Source: Stenotrophomonas rhizophila (GTDB lineage Bacteria > Pseudomonadota > Gammaproteobacteria > Xanthomonadales > Xanthomonadaceae). Taken from it: a stretch of 64,000 nucleotides of DNA. The translations under genes were made by a program, and so were the position numbers. Where the stretch lies: NCBI RefSeq assembly GCF_000661955.1, contig NZ_CP007597.1, forward strand, positions 672,912-736,911. Direction: 5' to 3'. The notes under the pieces are model-generated. The model did not search any database. It was given only the letters and a program-made list of their open reading frames with translations, and had not been told where the DNA came from. Below are positions 8,895 through 19,017 of this stretch, one piece after another (positions within the stretch are counted from its first letter, which is position 1; every line of letters begins with the position of its first letter).

Positions 8895-9626
8895 ATGAAA
8901 CGACTGATCTTGGCCGCTGCCTGTGCCTTCGCGCTGGTTGCCTGCAGCAACCCCGAGGAAGAGCGCAAGGCGCAGGAAGCCGCCGCCGCTGCCGCCAAGG
9001 CGCAGCAGGAAGAAAAGGCCGAAGGCGTGGCCAAGCAGTACGAGATGGCGGTGGCCGCGCAGGACTGGGAGCGTGCGCGCATCCATGGCGGTGCCTTGCT
9101 GGACCAGTACAAGGACACCGACGTGGCCGCGCGGATCGAGCCGGGCTTCGCCGAGGTGCAGGCCAAGGGCGATGCCGCGCGCGACCTGCGCCGCATGCAG
9201 GGCCTGTGGCAGTACAACCAGATTCCCGTGGGCAGCAAGGGCATGCAGGTCTCGGCGCAGATCTACAGCAAGCAGCGCGTTGATGTGGACGGCAGCGGTG
9301 CCAAGCCGGTGCAGCTGGTGTTCCGCGACCACCCCGAATGGAAGCGGCATGCCTACCTGGTGCTGCAGGCCGGTGACTTCCGCTGCCCGCAGTGCAAGGT
9401 GCAGGTCAGCGTGGACGGTGGCAAGCCGATCGCGATGGCCGCCTGGCGGCCCAAGACCGACGAGGCGATCGCGATGTTCATCACCGACCAGAAGGCGCTG
9501 TGGAAGCTGGCGCGCAAGGCCAAGGTGATCAGCATCGAATTCCCGGTCAAGGCCGGCGGCACCCGTACCGCGGTGTTCGAGACCGGCGGGGTGGACCCCA
9601 ACCGCATGCCGAAGTGGTGGGAATGA
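8895..9626 (+). CDS. hypothetical lipoprotein
   Basis: 243 residues with a clear lipoprotein signal (lipobox LVAC, Cys17). After the Cys comes an Ala/Glu/Lys/Gln-rich helix of about 35 residues, likely a coiled-coil stalk, then a globular domain. The latter holds a short F-R-C-P-Q-C-K motif (two cysteines, perhaps a disulphide) and a W-R-P-K-T-D-E-A-I-A-M-F-I-T-D segment. No family is recognised. Its stop overlaps the start of the HAD phosphatase gene (ATGA), so the pair is an operon. The start is set by the signal peptide and its first Met; upstream frame is REPIN sequence. Confidence 0.8.
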   Translation: MKRLILAAACAFALVACSNPEEERKAQEAAAAAAKAQQEEKAEGVAKQYEMAVAAQDWERARIHGGALLDQYKDTDVAARIEPGFAEVQAKGDAARDLRRMQGLWQYNQIPVGSKGMQVSAQIYSKQRVDVDGSGAKPVQLVFRDHPEWKRHAYLVLQAGDFRCPQCKVQVSVDGGKPIAMAAWRPKTDEAIAMFITDQKALWKLARKAKVISIEFPVKAGGTRTAVFETGGVDPNRMPKWWE

Positions 9627-10246
9627 CGGCGGCGGGCGACCCGGCTGCGGCGTTGCCGCTGTCGGCGATCCGCCACTGGGTGTTCGACATGGACGGCACC
9701 CTGACCGTGGCGGTGCACGACTTCGAGCGGATCAAACGCGAACTGGCGATCCCGGTGCAGGACGACATCCTCACCCACCTGGCCGGGTTGCCCGCGGCGG
9801 AGGCCACGGCCAAGCACGCCTGGCTGCTGGCGCATGAGCGTGCGCTGGCCGCCGAGGCCCAGCCCGCGCCGGGCGCGGTGGCGCTGGTGCGCGCGCTGCA
9901 GGGGGCGGGCTGCCGGCTGGGCATCCTGACCCGCAACGTGCGCAGCCTGGCGCAGATCACCCTGCAGGCGATCGGGCTGGACGACGTGTTTGCCGAGCAG
10001 GACATCATCGGCCGCGACGAAGCCGAGCCGAAACCCTCCCCGGCCGGGCTGCAGTACTTCGTGCAGCGCTGGCAGGTGGACCCGGCGCAGGTGGTGATGG
10101 TGGGCGACTACCGCTTCGACCTGGAATGCGGCCGTGCGGCCGGCACCCGGACGCTGCTGGTCAATGCCCCGGACAACCCGTGGCCGGGCATGGCCTGCTG
10201 GCACCTGGCCGATTGCCGCGCGGTGCTGGCGCACTGCCAGCGCTAG
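9623..10246 (+). CDS. HAD-superfamily phosphatase
   Basis: 207-residue haloacid-dehalogenase-like hydrolase of the phosphoglycolate-phosphatase/beta-phosphoglucomutase subgroup. Motif I D-M-D-G-T-L-T has both catalytic aspartates; motif II is the T of I-L-T-R-N; motif III is the Lys of E-P-K-P-S-P; motif IV is G-D-Y-R-F-D. The small helical cap lies between motifs I and II, and the order and spacing are intact, so it should dephosphorylate a small phosphorylated metabolite; the substrate cannot be read from sequence. ATGA overlap with the upstream lipoprotein gene indicates coupling. Confidence 0.88.
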   Translation: MTAAGDPAAALPLSAIRHWVFDMDGTLTVAVHDFERIKRELAIPVQDDILTHLAGLPAAEATAKHAWLLAHERALAAEAQPAPGAVALVRALQGAGCRLGILTRNVRSLAQITLQAIGLDDVFAEQDIIGRDEAEPKPSPAGLQYFVQRWQVDPAQVVMVGDYRFDLECGRAAGTRTLLVNAPDNPWPGMACWHLADCRAVLAHCQR

Positions 10247-10568
10247 TGCAGGGCGGGTGGCCGGTGGAAACCGCCGCCCAACGCCGGCAAACGGGGGATC
10301 ACGTTTCCGGTCGACGCAGGCGCTAATCCCTGTATTGTTCGGAACCGGCCGTGTGTCGGATGGATGACTGACGGGTCGGGCGTGGGGCGCGGTGCGGTTG
10401 GGGAACCGCCGCCGCTGACCGGTGCGGCCTGATCCAGGCGGTGGGCGTTGAACGCTGGCGGCGGCAGGTGCGCTGCGCTGGCGGGTGTGTCGGGTAACAC
10501 GTGGTCGGGTGTGGCCCGCTGCCAGGGATGGGCGCGGCTGTTCGTAGTTCCCTTTCTGGATTCCTTTC
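10247..10568. other. intergenic region, no gene seen
   Basis: GC-rich 322-bp stretch between the HAD phosphatase and sulfatase genes. It has no SMAG palindrome, no convincing small coding frame with a ribosome site, and no U-tracted hairpin. It presumably holds the promoter of the downstream sulfatase gene; I could not pick a convincing -35/-10 pair. Confidence 0.5.
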
Positions 10569-12554
10569 ATGCTCCGAGCTGTATGGGTGTCGCTGTACCG
10601 GCGTCTGTCTCCGATTGCCGCCTTCTTCCTGTTCGGCCTGGTGGCCCTGTCGGTCTCCCGGCTGGGGCTGGCGCTGTGGCATGCCGCGCGGGTCAGCGCG
10701 GCCGACGGCTGGGGCACGGTGTTCCTGCAGGGGATACGGGTGGATGTGGCCACCCTCTGCCTGCTCTATGGCATTCCCGCGGTGCTGGCGCTGCTGCTGC
10801 CGGTGGACGGGCGGCTGGGCCGCGCCTGGCGCCACCTGCTGCGCGGCTGGCTGATCGCGGCGAGCGTGCTGCTGGTGTTCATGGAGCTGGCCACGCCCAG
10901 CTTCATGGCCGAATACGGGCTGCGCCCGAACCGCCTGTTCCTGGAATACCTGATCTATCCCGAAGAAGTCGGGATGACCCTGCTGCGGGGCCACCTGCTG
11001 GCCGTGGTGATCGAGGTGACCGCGGTGATCGTGCTGTTCTGGGTGTTGCTGCGCGGCTCGCGCCGCTGGGTAGTGCCCACGCCGACGGTCCCCGTCGAGG
11101 CCGGCTGGCTGTGGCGGCTGCCGTTGGCGATGCTGGTGCTGCTGCTGGCCGCCATGGGCGTGCGCTCCAGCCTGGGGCATCGGCCCTTGAACCCGGCGCT
11201 GGTGGCGTTCTCCACCGACCCGACCATCAATGCGCTGCCGCTGAACTCGCTTTACACCGTCGGCTTTGCCGCGCGGCAGCTGGCAACCCGCAGCGAAACC
11301 TCGCGCGTGTATGGCGACCTGCCGCTGGCCGAGGTGGTCAGCGAACTGCGCGCCACCAGTGGCCTGCCGGCATCGGCGTACGTGTCCGATGACCTGCCGA
11401 GCCTGGCGCTGCGCCCGCCGATGCACACGGGCAAACCGCGCAACCTGGTGATCGTGCTGGAAGAAAGCCTGGGCGCGCAGTTCATCGGCAGCCTGGGTGG
11501 GCGGCCGCTGTCGCCCAACTACGACCGCTTGAGCACGCAGGGCTGGGCGTTCGAGCGGCTGTATGCGACCGGCACGCGCTCGGTGCGCGGGATCGAGGCG
11601 GTGCTGACCGGCTTCCCGCCCACCCCGGCCGAATCGGTGGTCAAGCTGCCTGCCTCCCGCCAGCGTTTCTTCACCCTGGCCGATGTGCTGGGGCGGCATG
11701 GCTACGACACCGGCTTCTACTACGGCGGTGAAAGCCACTTCGACAACATGCGCGAGTTCTTCCTCGCCAACGGTTTCACCCGCATCGTGGACCGCAAGGA
11801 CTACCGCAAGCCGGCGTTCGTCGGGTCGTGGGGGGCGTCGGATGAGGACCTGTTCGGCCGGGCCGACCAGCAGTTCCGCGAGTTGAATGCGCAGGGCAAG
11901 CCGTTCTTCGGGCTGGTGTTCACCTCCAGCAACCACGATCCGTTCGAATTCCCCGACGGCCGCATCGACCTGTACGAGCAGCCCAAGCAGACCCGCGACA
12001 ACGCGGCCAAGTACGCCGATTACGCGCTGGGCGAATTCTTCCGCAAGGCGATGGCGTCACCGTACTGGGAAAACACCGTGTTCCTGGTCGTGGCCGACCA
12101 TGATTCGCGGGTGTTCGGCAAGGACATGGTGCCCATCGCCAACTTCCACATCCCCGGGCTGATCCTGGGCGGTGGCATCGCGCCACGCCAGGACGCCCGC
12201 ATCGTGAGCCAGATCGATCTGCCGCCGACGCTGTTGTCGCTGCTGGGCATTGCCGATCCCACGCCGCTGGTCGGGCAGGACCTGACCGACGCGCGACGGT
12301 TGCAGCCCGGGCGCGCGCTGATGCAGTACGACCGCAACCTGGCGTGGATGGAGGGCAACGAGGTGGCCATCCTGCAGCCGGACAAGCCCGCACAGGGCTA
12401 CCGCTACGACCCGGCCAGCGACCAGCTGCAGCCGCAGCCGCTGAACCCGGCGCTGGCACGGCGCGCCCACGCCTATGCCATGTGGGGCACGCTGGCCTAC
12501 GAAAAAGAGCTGTACCGGTTGCCGGAGAAGGCCAAGCCGACGCCCCGGCCCTGA
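10569..12554 (+). CDS. LTA-synthase-like membrane sulfatase/phosphoglycerol transferase
   Basis: 661 residues. The N-terminal ~220 residues contain about five transmembrane helices; the rest is a periplasmic alkaline-phosphatase-fold sulfatase domain of the lipoteichoic-acid-synthase type. Metal and nucleophile motifs are visible: V-I-V-L-E-E-S-L (metal Glu), the probable Thr nucleophile at about residue 336 in A-T-G-T-R-S-V, F-T-S-S-N-H-D-P and the terminal V-V-A-D-H-D-S-R metal ligands. Gram-negative members transfer phosphoglycerol or phosphoethanolamine to periplasmic glucans or lipids; which one here is unknown. It stands alone, with a REPIN-like element just downstream. Confidence 0.9.
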   Translation: MLRAVWVSLYRRLSPIAAFFLFGLVALSVSRLGLALWHAARVSAADGWGTVFLQGIRVDVATLCLLYGIPAVLALLLPVDGRLGRAWRHLLRGWLIAASVLLVFMELATPSFMAEYGLRPNRLFLEYLIYPEEVGMTLLRGHLLAVVIEVTAVIVLFWVLLRGSRRWVVPTPTVPVEAGWLWRLPLAMLVLLLAAMGVRSSLGHRPLNPALVAFSTDPTINALPLNSLYTVGFAARQLATRSETSRVYGDLPLAEVVSELRATSGLPASAYVSDDLPSLALRPPMHTGKPRNLVIVLEESLGAQFIGSLGGRPLSPNYDRLSTQGWAFERLYATGTRSVRGIEAVLTGFPPTPAESVVKLPASRQRFFTLADVLGRHGYDTGFYYGGESHFDNMREFFLANGFTRIVDRKDYRKPAFVGSWGASDEDLFGRADQQFRELNAQGKPFFGLVFTSSNHDPFEFPDGRIDLYEQPKQTRDNAAKYADYALGEFFRKAMASPYWENTVFLVVADHDSRVFGKDMVPIANFHIPGLILGGGIAPRQDARIVSQIDLPPTLLSLLGIADPTPLVGQDLTDARRLQPGRALMQYDRNLAWMEGNEVAILQPDKPAQGYRYDPASDQLQPQPLNPALARRAHAYAMWGTLAYEKELYRLPEKAKPTPRP

Positions 12555-12613
12555 GCCGGGCGGACGGGGCAAGGTTGGGCGTTGAAGCACCCGACAGCCG
12601 TGACCCCGACCCT

Positions 12614-12779
12614 GGTAGGGTCGGATCCCGATCGACTGCCGATGTCGCCCATCGGCGCGACGAACGCTGGATGCCTGCCGCAGCCGCGCGCCGCAATGCA
12701 CAGCAGCGTTCCCGATCCAGGGTCATGCGTTCCAGCAGTGGCCGGCAAGGTCGGCAGTCGATCAGGATCCGACCCTACC
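12614..12779. repeat. solitary REPIN-like element (same end family as the 7.7-8.8 kb array)
   Basis: A 166-bp inverted-repeat element with ends GGTAGGGTCGGATCC and complement, continuing inwards as CGATCGACTGCCGA and complement. The arms match the tandem array at 7.7-8.8 kb with a few changes, but the spacer (about 110 bp) is unrelated. It contains no coding frame of note and lies between the sulfatase gene and the convergent PfkB kinase gene. Confidence 0.85.
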
Positions 12780-12837
12780 AGGCGGGTATTGCGCCCGACG
12801 CCGCATGAACCAACAGGTCGCGTCCCACCCTCTGGTG

Positions 12838-12864
12838 AAAAGCCCCCTTGATGTTCAAGGGGGC
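12838..12864 (-). terminator. intrinsic terminator of the PfkB kinase gene
   Basis: Read on the minus strand: a 10-bp perfect stem GCCCCCTTGA-ACA-TCAAGGGGGC followed by TTTT, about 45 bases after the kinase stop codon. Confidence 0.85.
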
Positions 12865-12900
12865 GCGCCGACAGGCGCGGGGTTTAGGTGGAATGCGCGG

Positions 12901-12937
12901 GCAATTTGGTTACGCGTTCAGCGCGTAACCAAATTGC
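12901..12937. repeat. 16-bp perfect inverted repeat over the PfkB kinase stop codon
   Basis: Arms 12901-12916 (GCAATTTGGTTACGCG) and 12922-12937 are exact complements with a 5-base loop. The kinase stop (12910-12912) lies in the arm, and the last codons form the rest. Confidence 0.85.
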
Positions 12938-13848
12938 TGCTTGAACTGCTCGTTGAACTCTTCAAACGTGAAGCGCTGGTTCTGCGTGCCCGGGTGTTCC
13001 ACCTTCAGCGCGCCCATCAGGTTGCCCATGCGGCCGATGGTGAGCCAGTCGAAGCCCTTCTCGATGCCGTAGATCAGGCCGGCGCGGAACGCGTCGCCGC
13101 AGCCGGTCGGGTCGACCACGCGACGCTCGTGCGCCGGCGGGATGTCATAGGTCTTTTCCGGGGTGTGGATCACCGCGCCCTTCGGGCCACGGGTGGTGAT
13201 GTAGGCCTTGACCCGGCTCACGATCGCCTTTTCGTCCCAGCCAGTGCGCTCCTGCAGCAGGTTGGACTCGTAGTCGTTGACCACCACGTAGTCGGCCTGC
13301 TCGATGAAGGTGCGCAGTTCCGGACCGTTGAACAGCGGCATGGCCTGGCCCGGGTCGAAGATGAACGGCACGCCGGCCTCGAAGAACTCCTGGGAGTTCT
13401 GGATCATGCCCTCGCGCCCGTCCGGGCCGACCAGGCCCAGGGTCACGCCCGGCACGTCCTTCACGTGGTTCTCGTAGGACCGCATCATCGCGCCCGGGTG
13501 GAAGGCGGTGATCTGGTTGTTGTCGTGGTCGGTGGTGATGAACGCCTGGGGCGTGAACAGCTCATCGATCACCTTGACCCGCGCCAGGTCGATGCCCAGG
13601 CCCTGGAAGTACTCGCGGTACGGGCCGAAGTCCGAGCCCACGGTGCCCATCGGGATCGGGTCACCGCCCAGCAGGTGCAGGTTGTAGGCGATGTTGCCTG
13701 CGCAACCGCCGAATTCACGTCGCATGCGCGGCACCAGGAACGACACGTTCAGGATGTGCACCTTGTCCGGCAGGATGTGATTCTTGAACTGGTCCGGGAA
13801 CACCATGATGGTGTCGAAGGCAAGAGAACCACAGATCAAAGCGGACAT
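12910..13848 (-). CDS. PfkB-family carbohydrate/nucleoside kinase (adenosine-kinase-like)
   Basis: 312 residues, ribokinase-like fold. The N-terminal G-S-L-A-F-D start, the F-G-G-C-A-G-N-I-A-Y-N-L substrate loop and the C-terminal D-P-T-G-C-G-D-A-F motif with the catalytic Asp are visible. The anion hole is GCG rather than the usual GAG. Such proteins phosphorylate sugars or adenosine with ATP; xanthomonad orthologues are usually called carbohydrate or adenosine kinase, and the substrate is unproven. It is divergent from mreB with a ~285-bp shared upstream region. A 16-bp perfect inverted repeat covers its stop codon (see findings). Confidence 0.88.
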   Translation of the reverse strand: MSALICGSLAFDTIMVFPDQFKNHILPDKVHILNVSFLVPRMRREFGGCAGNIAYNLHLLGGDPIPMGTVGSDFGPYREYFQGLGIDLARVKVIDELFTPQAFITTDHDNNQITAFHPGAMMRSYENHVKDVPGVTLGLVGPDGREGMIQNSQEFFEAGVPFIFDPGQAMPLFNGPELRTFIEQADYVVVNDYESNLLQERTGWDEKAIVSRVKAYITTRGPKGAVIHTPEKTYDIPPAHERRVVDPTGCGDAFRAGLIYGIEKGFDWLTIGRMGNLMGALKVEHPGTQNQRFTFEEFNEQFKQQFGYALNA

Positions 13849-13995
13849 CGATTAAGGCCTATGCGGAAGGGAGTTTGAGGCCCGCCAGGCGGGCAACGAA
13901 ACGGCGCCTCGAGGCGCCCTGCGGCGCAAAGGTTAACGGGTGAGGCGGCTTTGGGCCAGAACCGGTGCTGTCCGAGCCGGGTCAAATTCGCCTGA

Positions 13996-15180
<1,185 letters not shown>

Positions 15181-15309
15181 GCCGAACCGGCTGTGCTCCC
15201 TGCACGCGCCCCTGCGGCGTGATGCCCACTGCGTGACTGCCACGCCGGGTATCGCAACGCCGGGGCGTTGTCGCATCCTTCTTTCGTTTTCCTCCAGTCG
15301 AAGCCAGTC

Positions 15310-16464
15310 GTGCCGCCCTACGCCGGTCCCCCCGTAGCCTCCCGCCAGGGCGATGCCGCCAGTCCACTGCGGCTGCTCGCTTACCTGGCCCTGGCCATCA
15401 CCCTGATCGTGCTCGATGACCAGGCCGGCTGGCTGGCGCGCCTGCGCGCGCAGACCAACGTGCTGGTGCAGCCGGTATGGGCGCTGGCCGGGTTGCCCGG
15501 CAAGCTGGGCACCCAGGTCAAGGACAATGCCGCCAGCCATGGCCAGCTGGTGGAAGAGAACCGCGCGCTGCGCAACAAGCTGCTGATCGCCAACGCCCGC
15601 CTGACCCGCCTGCAGACCGCCGCGCTGGACAACGCGCAGCTGCGCGAGCTGCTCAACGTGGCCGAGCGCAGCGGGTTGGACGTGCAGCTGGCGCCGATTC
15701 TGGACATCGACCTGGACCCGGTCCGGCAGCGCCTGGTGCTGGCCGCCGGCAGCCGCGACGGCGTGCACCTGGGCCAGGCCGTGATCGATTCGGGTGGCCT
15801 GATGGGCCAGGTGATCGCCACCACCGGCAGCAATGCCACGGTGCTGCTGCTCACCGACCCGGACCACGCCGTGCCGGTAACCGTGGCCCGCAACGGCGTG
15901 CGCCTGATCGTGTACGGCCGGGGCGACACCCTGGAACTGCGCGACATTCCGCTCAGCGCAGGCGTGGAAGTGGGCGATGAGATCGTCACCTCCGGCCTGG
16001 GCGGGCGTTTCCCGGCCGGGTTCCCGGTGGGCAAGATCACCGCGCTGCGCCCTGATGACACCCACGCTTTCCTGGTGGGCGAACTGAAACCGGCCGCCCA
16101 GCTCGACCGTGGCCGCGACGTCCTGCTCCTGCGCCCCGGCGCGGCGATTCGGATTCCGCCCAACCTGCGCCTCTCCGGCGAAGCCGGCGGACCGTCGGCG
16201 GTACCGTTGCAGGAGGCAGCTGGTACGACGGCCCAGCCCCCGCAGCCAACCACCACCCCGGTAGTGCCGGCCGCTGGCCGGCAACCCTCGCCGGCCCAAC
16301 CCGTAGCGCCGGGCTCTGCCCGGCAACCCCAACCCTCTGCCGTAGCGCCGGGCTCTGCCCGGCAACCCCAGCCCTCTGCCGTAGCGCCGGGCTCTGCCCG
16401 GCAACCCCAGCCGGTAGTGCCGGCCGCTGGCCGGCAAGCCCCGCCCGTGGAGAATCGCGAATGA
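15310..16464 (+). CDS. mreC: rod-shape-determining protein MreC with a REP-derived C-terminus
   Basis: About 384 residues with a GTG start at 15310 (an upstream in-frame TTG at 15268 would add 14 residues; GTG fits related MreC N-termini better). One transmembrane helix (about residues 20-38) is followed by a periplasmic coiled coil (E-E-N-R-A-L-R-N-K) and the two beta barrels, with D-P-D-H-A-V-P-V-T and T-S-G-L-G-G-R-F-P-A-G motifs near the end. MreC links MreB/MreD to PBP2 and activates it. Odd feature: after the conserved barrel (about residue 270) the tail is Pro/Ala/Gln-rich and holds V-V-P-A-A-G-R-Q and V-A-P-G-S-A-R-Q repeats encoded by five in-frame SMAG REPs (16261-16437). Ends in ATGA overlap with mreD. 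Confidence 0.95.
   Translation: MPPYAGPPVASRQGDAASPLRLLAYLALAITLIVLDDQAGWLARLRAQTNVLVQPVWALAGLPGKLGTQVKDNAASHGQLVEENRALRNKLLIANARLTRLQTAALDNAQLRELLNVAERSGLDVQLAPILDIDLDPVRQRLVLAAGSRDGVHLGQAVIDSGGLMGQVIATTGSNATVLLLTDPDHAVPVTVARNGVRLIVYGRGDTLELRDIPLSAGVEVGDEIVTSGLGGRFPAGFPVGKITALRPDDTHAFLVGELKPAAQLDRGRDVLLLRPGAAIRIPPNLRLSGEAGGPSAVPLQEAAGTTAQPPQPTTTPVVPAAGRQPSPAQPVAPGSARQPQPSAVAPGSARQPQPSAVAPGSARQPQPVVPAAGRQAPPVENRE
16261..16437. repeat. five SMAG REPs inside the mreC coding sequence
   Basis: Five direct GTAG palindromes lie at 16261-16284, 16303-16326, 16342-16365, 16381-16404 and 16414-16437. The first and last have the GCCGGCC/GGCCGGC stem, the middle three the GCCGGGC/GCCCGGC stem. All are in the same reading phase, giving V-V-P-A-A-G-R-Q or V-A-P-G-S-A-R-Q in MreC. 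Spacing is 30-42 bases and keeps the frame. Confidence 0.95.
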
Positions 16465-16946
16465 GCCGCCTGCGCGACAAACCGTGGGTGCTGCCGGTCA
16501 GCGTGGTGCTGGCGCTGCTGCTGGGCCTGCTGCCGCTGCCGGCACTGCTGCAGCCGCTGCGGCCGTACTGGCTGGCCCTGGTGCTGGCCTACTGGGTGAT
16601 CGAGGCGCCGGACCGGGTCGGGCTGGGCATCGCGTTTGCCAGCGGCGTGGTCGCCGACCTGCTGTACGGCGGGGTGCTGGGCGAACAGGCGCTGCGCCTG
16701 GTCATGCTCACCTTCATCCTGCAGCGCTTCCGCGCGCGCATCCGCTTCTTCCCGATGTCCCAGCAGATGCTGGCTATTGGCGGTTTGCTGTTCAACGACC
16801 GCATCGTCAGTTCGGTGGTGCACATCGTGGTGGGCGAGCCGACCCTGCCGTGGTCGTACTGGTGGGCCCCGCTGCTGGGCATGGGCCTGTGGCCGCTGCT
16901 GTTCATCCTGCTCGACGCGGTCCGCTTCGGGCGTCGCGGGCGCTGA
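16461..16946 (+). CDS. mreD: rod-shape-determining membrane protein MreD
   Basis: 161 residues, normal size, with about five transmembrane helices (R-P-Y-W-L-A-L-V-L-A-Y-W and G-V-V-A-D-L-L-Y-G-G-V-L-G blocks are family hallmarks). Partner of MreC in the elongasome. Starts in ATGA overlap with mreC and ends one base before the GTG of mrdA, so the genes are tightly coupled. Confidence 0.95.
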   Translation: MSRLRDKPWVLPVSVVLALLLGLLPLPALLQPLRPYWLALVLAYWVIEAPDRVGLGIAFASGVVADLLYGGVLGEQALRLVMLTFILQRFRARIRFFPMSQQMLAIGGLLFNDRIVSSVVHIVVGEPTLPWSYWWAPLLGMGLWPLLFILLDAVRFGRRGR

Positions 16947-16947
16947 C

Positions 16948-19017
16948 GTGTACGTGCGCCGCCAGGCCAAGAACCCCCACGCCGAGGGCGAACAGTTCCG
17001 GCGTCGCGCCGCGCTGGGCTTCCTGGGCGTGCTGGTCTGCCTGCTCGGGCTGGGCGGCTGGTACTTCAAGCTGCAGGTGCTGGACCACGACATCTACGCC
17101 ACCCGCTCGGAAGCCAACCGGATCAAGCCACGGCCGGTAGTGCCCGGGCGCGGCATGATCTACGACCGCAACGGGCGCCTGCTCGCCGAGAACGTGCCTG
17201 CGTTCCGGCTGGACATCACCCCGGACAAGGTCAAGGACATGGACGCCACCCTGGCCGGGCTGGCCAAGATCCTCGAGCTGAGCCCCGAGGACATCGAAAC
17301 CTTCAACAAGTCGCGCAAGGCGCGCCGCAAGTTCCTGCCGGTCACGCTCAAGCTGCGGGTCACCGATGAGGAAATGGCGCGCTTTGCGGTGGACCGCTGG
17401 CGCTACCCCGGCGTGGAGCTGGAGCCCTACCTGACCCGGCGTTACCCGTACGGCGACCTGTTCGCCCACATCATCGGCTACGTGGGCCGGGTGGACGACA
17501 AGGACCTGGAGATCCTCGGCGAAGGCAATGCCGCGCTGACCCATATCGGCAAGTCCGGGCTGGAGCGTTACTACGAGTCGCAGCTGCGCGGGAAGGTGGG
17601 CTACGAGCAGGTCGAGACCAACGTGCAGGGCCGCGCCATCCGCACCATCGGCCGGGTGGCCGCGCAGTCCGGCAGCGACCTGCGGCTGTCCATCGACGCG
17701 GACCTGCAACGGGCGATGGTGGCCGCGTTCGGCGAGTTCGAAGGCGCGGCCGTGGCGATGGACCCGCGCACCGGCGAGGTGCTGGCGATGGTCAGCCTGC
17801 CCTCGTATGACCCGAACCTGTTCGTCAACGGCATCTCGCATGCCGATTTCCAGGCGCTCAACAGCAACCCCTCGCGGCCGCAGTTCAACCGGCTGGTGCT
17901 GGGCGGCGTGGCCCCCGGTTCGACGATCAAGCCGCTGATCGGCCTGGCTGGTCTGGACAGCGGCACGCGCAAGCCGGAAGACAAGATCCTCTCCACCGGC
18001 ATGTTCTACCTGCCGGGCACCTCGCGCGGCTGGGGCGATGCCAACCGCGGCGGCCACGGCTGGACCGACCTGCGCAAGTCGATCACCCAGTCAGTGAACA
18101 CGTACTACTACAAGCTGGCGCTGGACATGGGCATCGAGCGCTTCGACCAGTACATGGGCTACTACGGGTTCGGCGCGCCCACCGGCATCGATCTCACCGG
18201 CGAGATCGGCGGCATCCTGCCGTCGCCGCAGCACAAGTACAAAACGCGCAAGGAACGCTGGTACCCCGGCGACACGGTCAACGTGAGCATCGGCCAGGGC
18301 GACTGGAAAGTAACGCCGCTGCAGCTGGTGCACGGCGTAAGTGGCATCGGCAACGGCCAGCTGCGCACCCCGCACCTGGTGATGCAGCAGCGCGCCGGGT
18401 TCGACGCCGACTGGACTGCGGTGCCGGCCGGCGACACCAAGCCGGTCAGCCCCAGCCCGGGCAACCTGCAGGCGGTGCGCGAAGGCATGATGGGCACGAT
18501 GCGCCCGGGCGGCAGTGGCGCGCGCGCCGCGGCCGGCGCGCCGTACACCATTGCCGGCAAGACCGGTACGGCGCAGGTGATCAGCCGCCGCGGTACGGCC
18601 GCGGTGAATCCCAAGAGCCTGCCGATGCACCTGCGCCACCGTTCGTTGTTCGTGGGCTTCGCGCCGGCCGAGAACCCGGTGATCGCCGTGGCGATCGCGG
18701 TCGAGGGCGGCGGTTACGGTGGCTCGGCGGCGGCGCCGATCGCGCGCAAGCTGTTCGATGCGTGGCTGCTGGGCAAGATGCCCGACGGGCTGGAGCCGCT
18801 GGACAGCGAGCGCGGCACCACGGCGATCGGAATCACCGGATTCGAGAGCAGCGACAACAACGCGCGCGCAGCCGGTGATGCGGCCGCGGCGGTGCTTGAA
18901 TCGCTGCCGATCCAGGTGGGCCTGCCGGTTGCACCGGCCCCGGTGCCATCGCCGGTGCCAGGCGCCCCGGTGCCCGCCGCCACCGCACCGCCCACTGCGC
19001 CGGAGCGCTCACGATGA
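16948..19017 (+). CDS. mrdA: peptidoglycan D,D-transpeptidase MrdA (PBP2)
   Basis: 689 residues from a GTG start one base after the mreD stop. Monofunctional class B PBP that crosslinks peptidoglycan during elongation. One N-terminal transmembrane helix (about residues 25-45) is followed by the pedestal domain and the transpeptidase domain with G-S-T-I-K (nucleophile Ser325), S-V-N, and K-T-G-T-A. The C-terminal ~70 residues after the domain are Ala/Pro-rich and less conserved. Works with RodA encoded immediately downstream (ATGA overlap) and is activated by MreC. Confidence 0.97.
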   Translation: MYVRRQAKNPHAEGEQFRRRAALGFLGVLVCLLGLGGWYFKLQVLDHDIYATRSEANRIKPRPVVPGRGMIYDRNGRLLAENVPAFRLDITPDKVKDMDATLAGLAKILELSPEDIETFNKSRKARRKFLPVTLKLRVTDEEMARFAVDRWRYPGVELEPYLTRRYPYGDLFAHIIGYVGRVDDKDLEILGEGNAALTHIGKSGLERYYESQLRGKVGYEQVETNVQGRAIRTIGRVAAQSGSDLRLSIDADLQRAMVAAFGEFEGAAVAMDPRTGEVLAMVSLPSYDPNLFVNGISHADFQALNSNPSRPQFNRLVLGGVAPGSTIKPLIGLAGLDSGTRKPEDKILSTGMFYLPGTSRGWGDANRGGHGWTDLRKSITQSVNTYYYKLALDMGIERFDQYMGYYGFGAPTGIDLTGEIGGILPSPQHKYKTRKERWYPGDTVNVSIGQGDWKVTPLQLVHGVSGIGNGQLRTPHLVMQQRAGFDADWTAVPAGDTKPVSPSPGNLQAVREGMMGTMRPGGSGARAAAGAPYTIAGKTGTAQVISRRGTAAVNPKSLPMHLRHRSLFVGFAPAENPVIAVAIAVEGGGYGGSAAAPIARKLFDAWLLGKMPDGLEPLDSERGTTAIGITGFESSDNNARAAGDAAAAVLESLPIQVGLPVAPAPVPSPVPGAPVPAATAPPTAPERSR

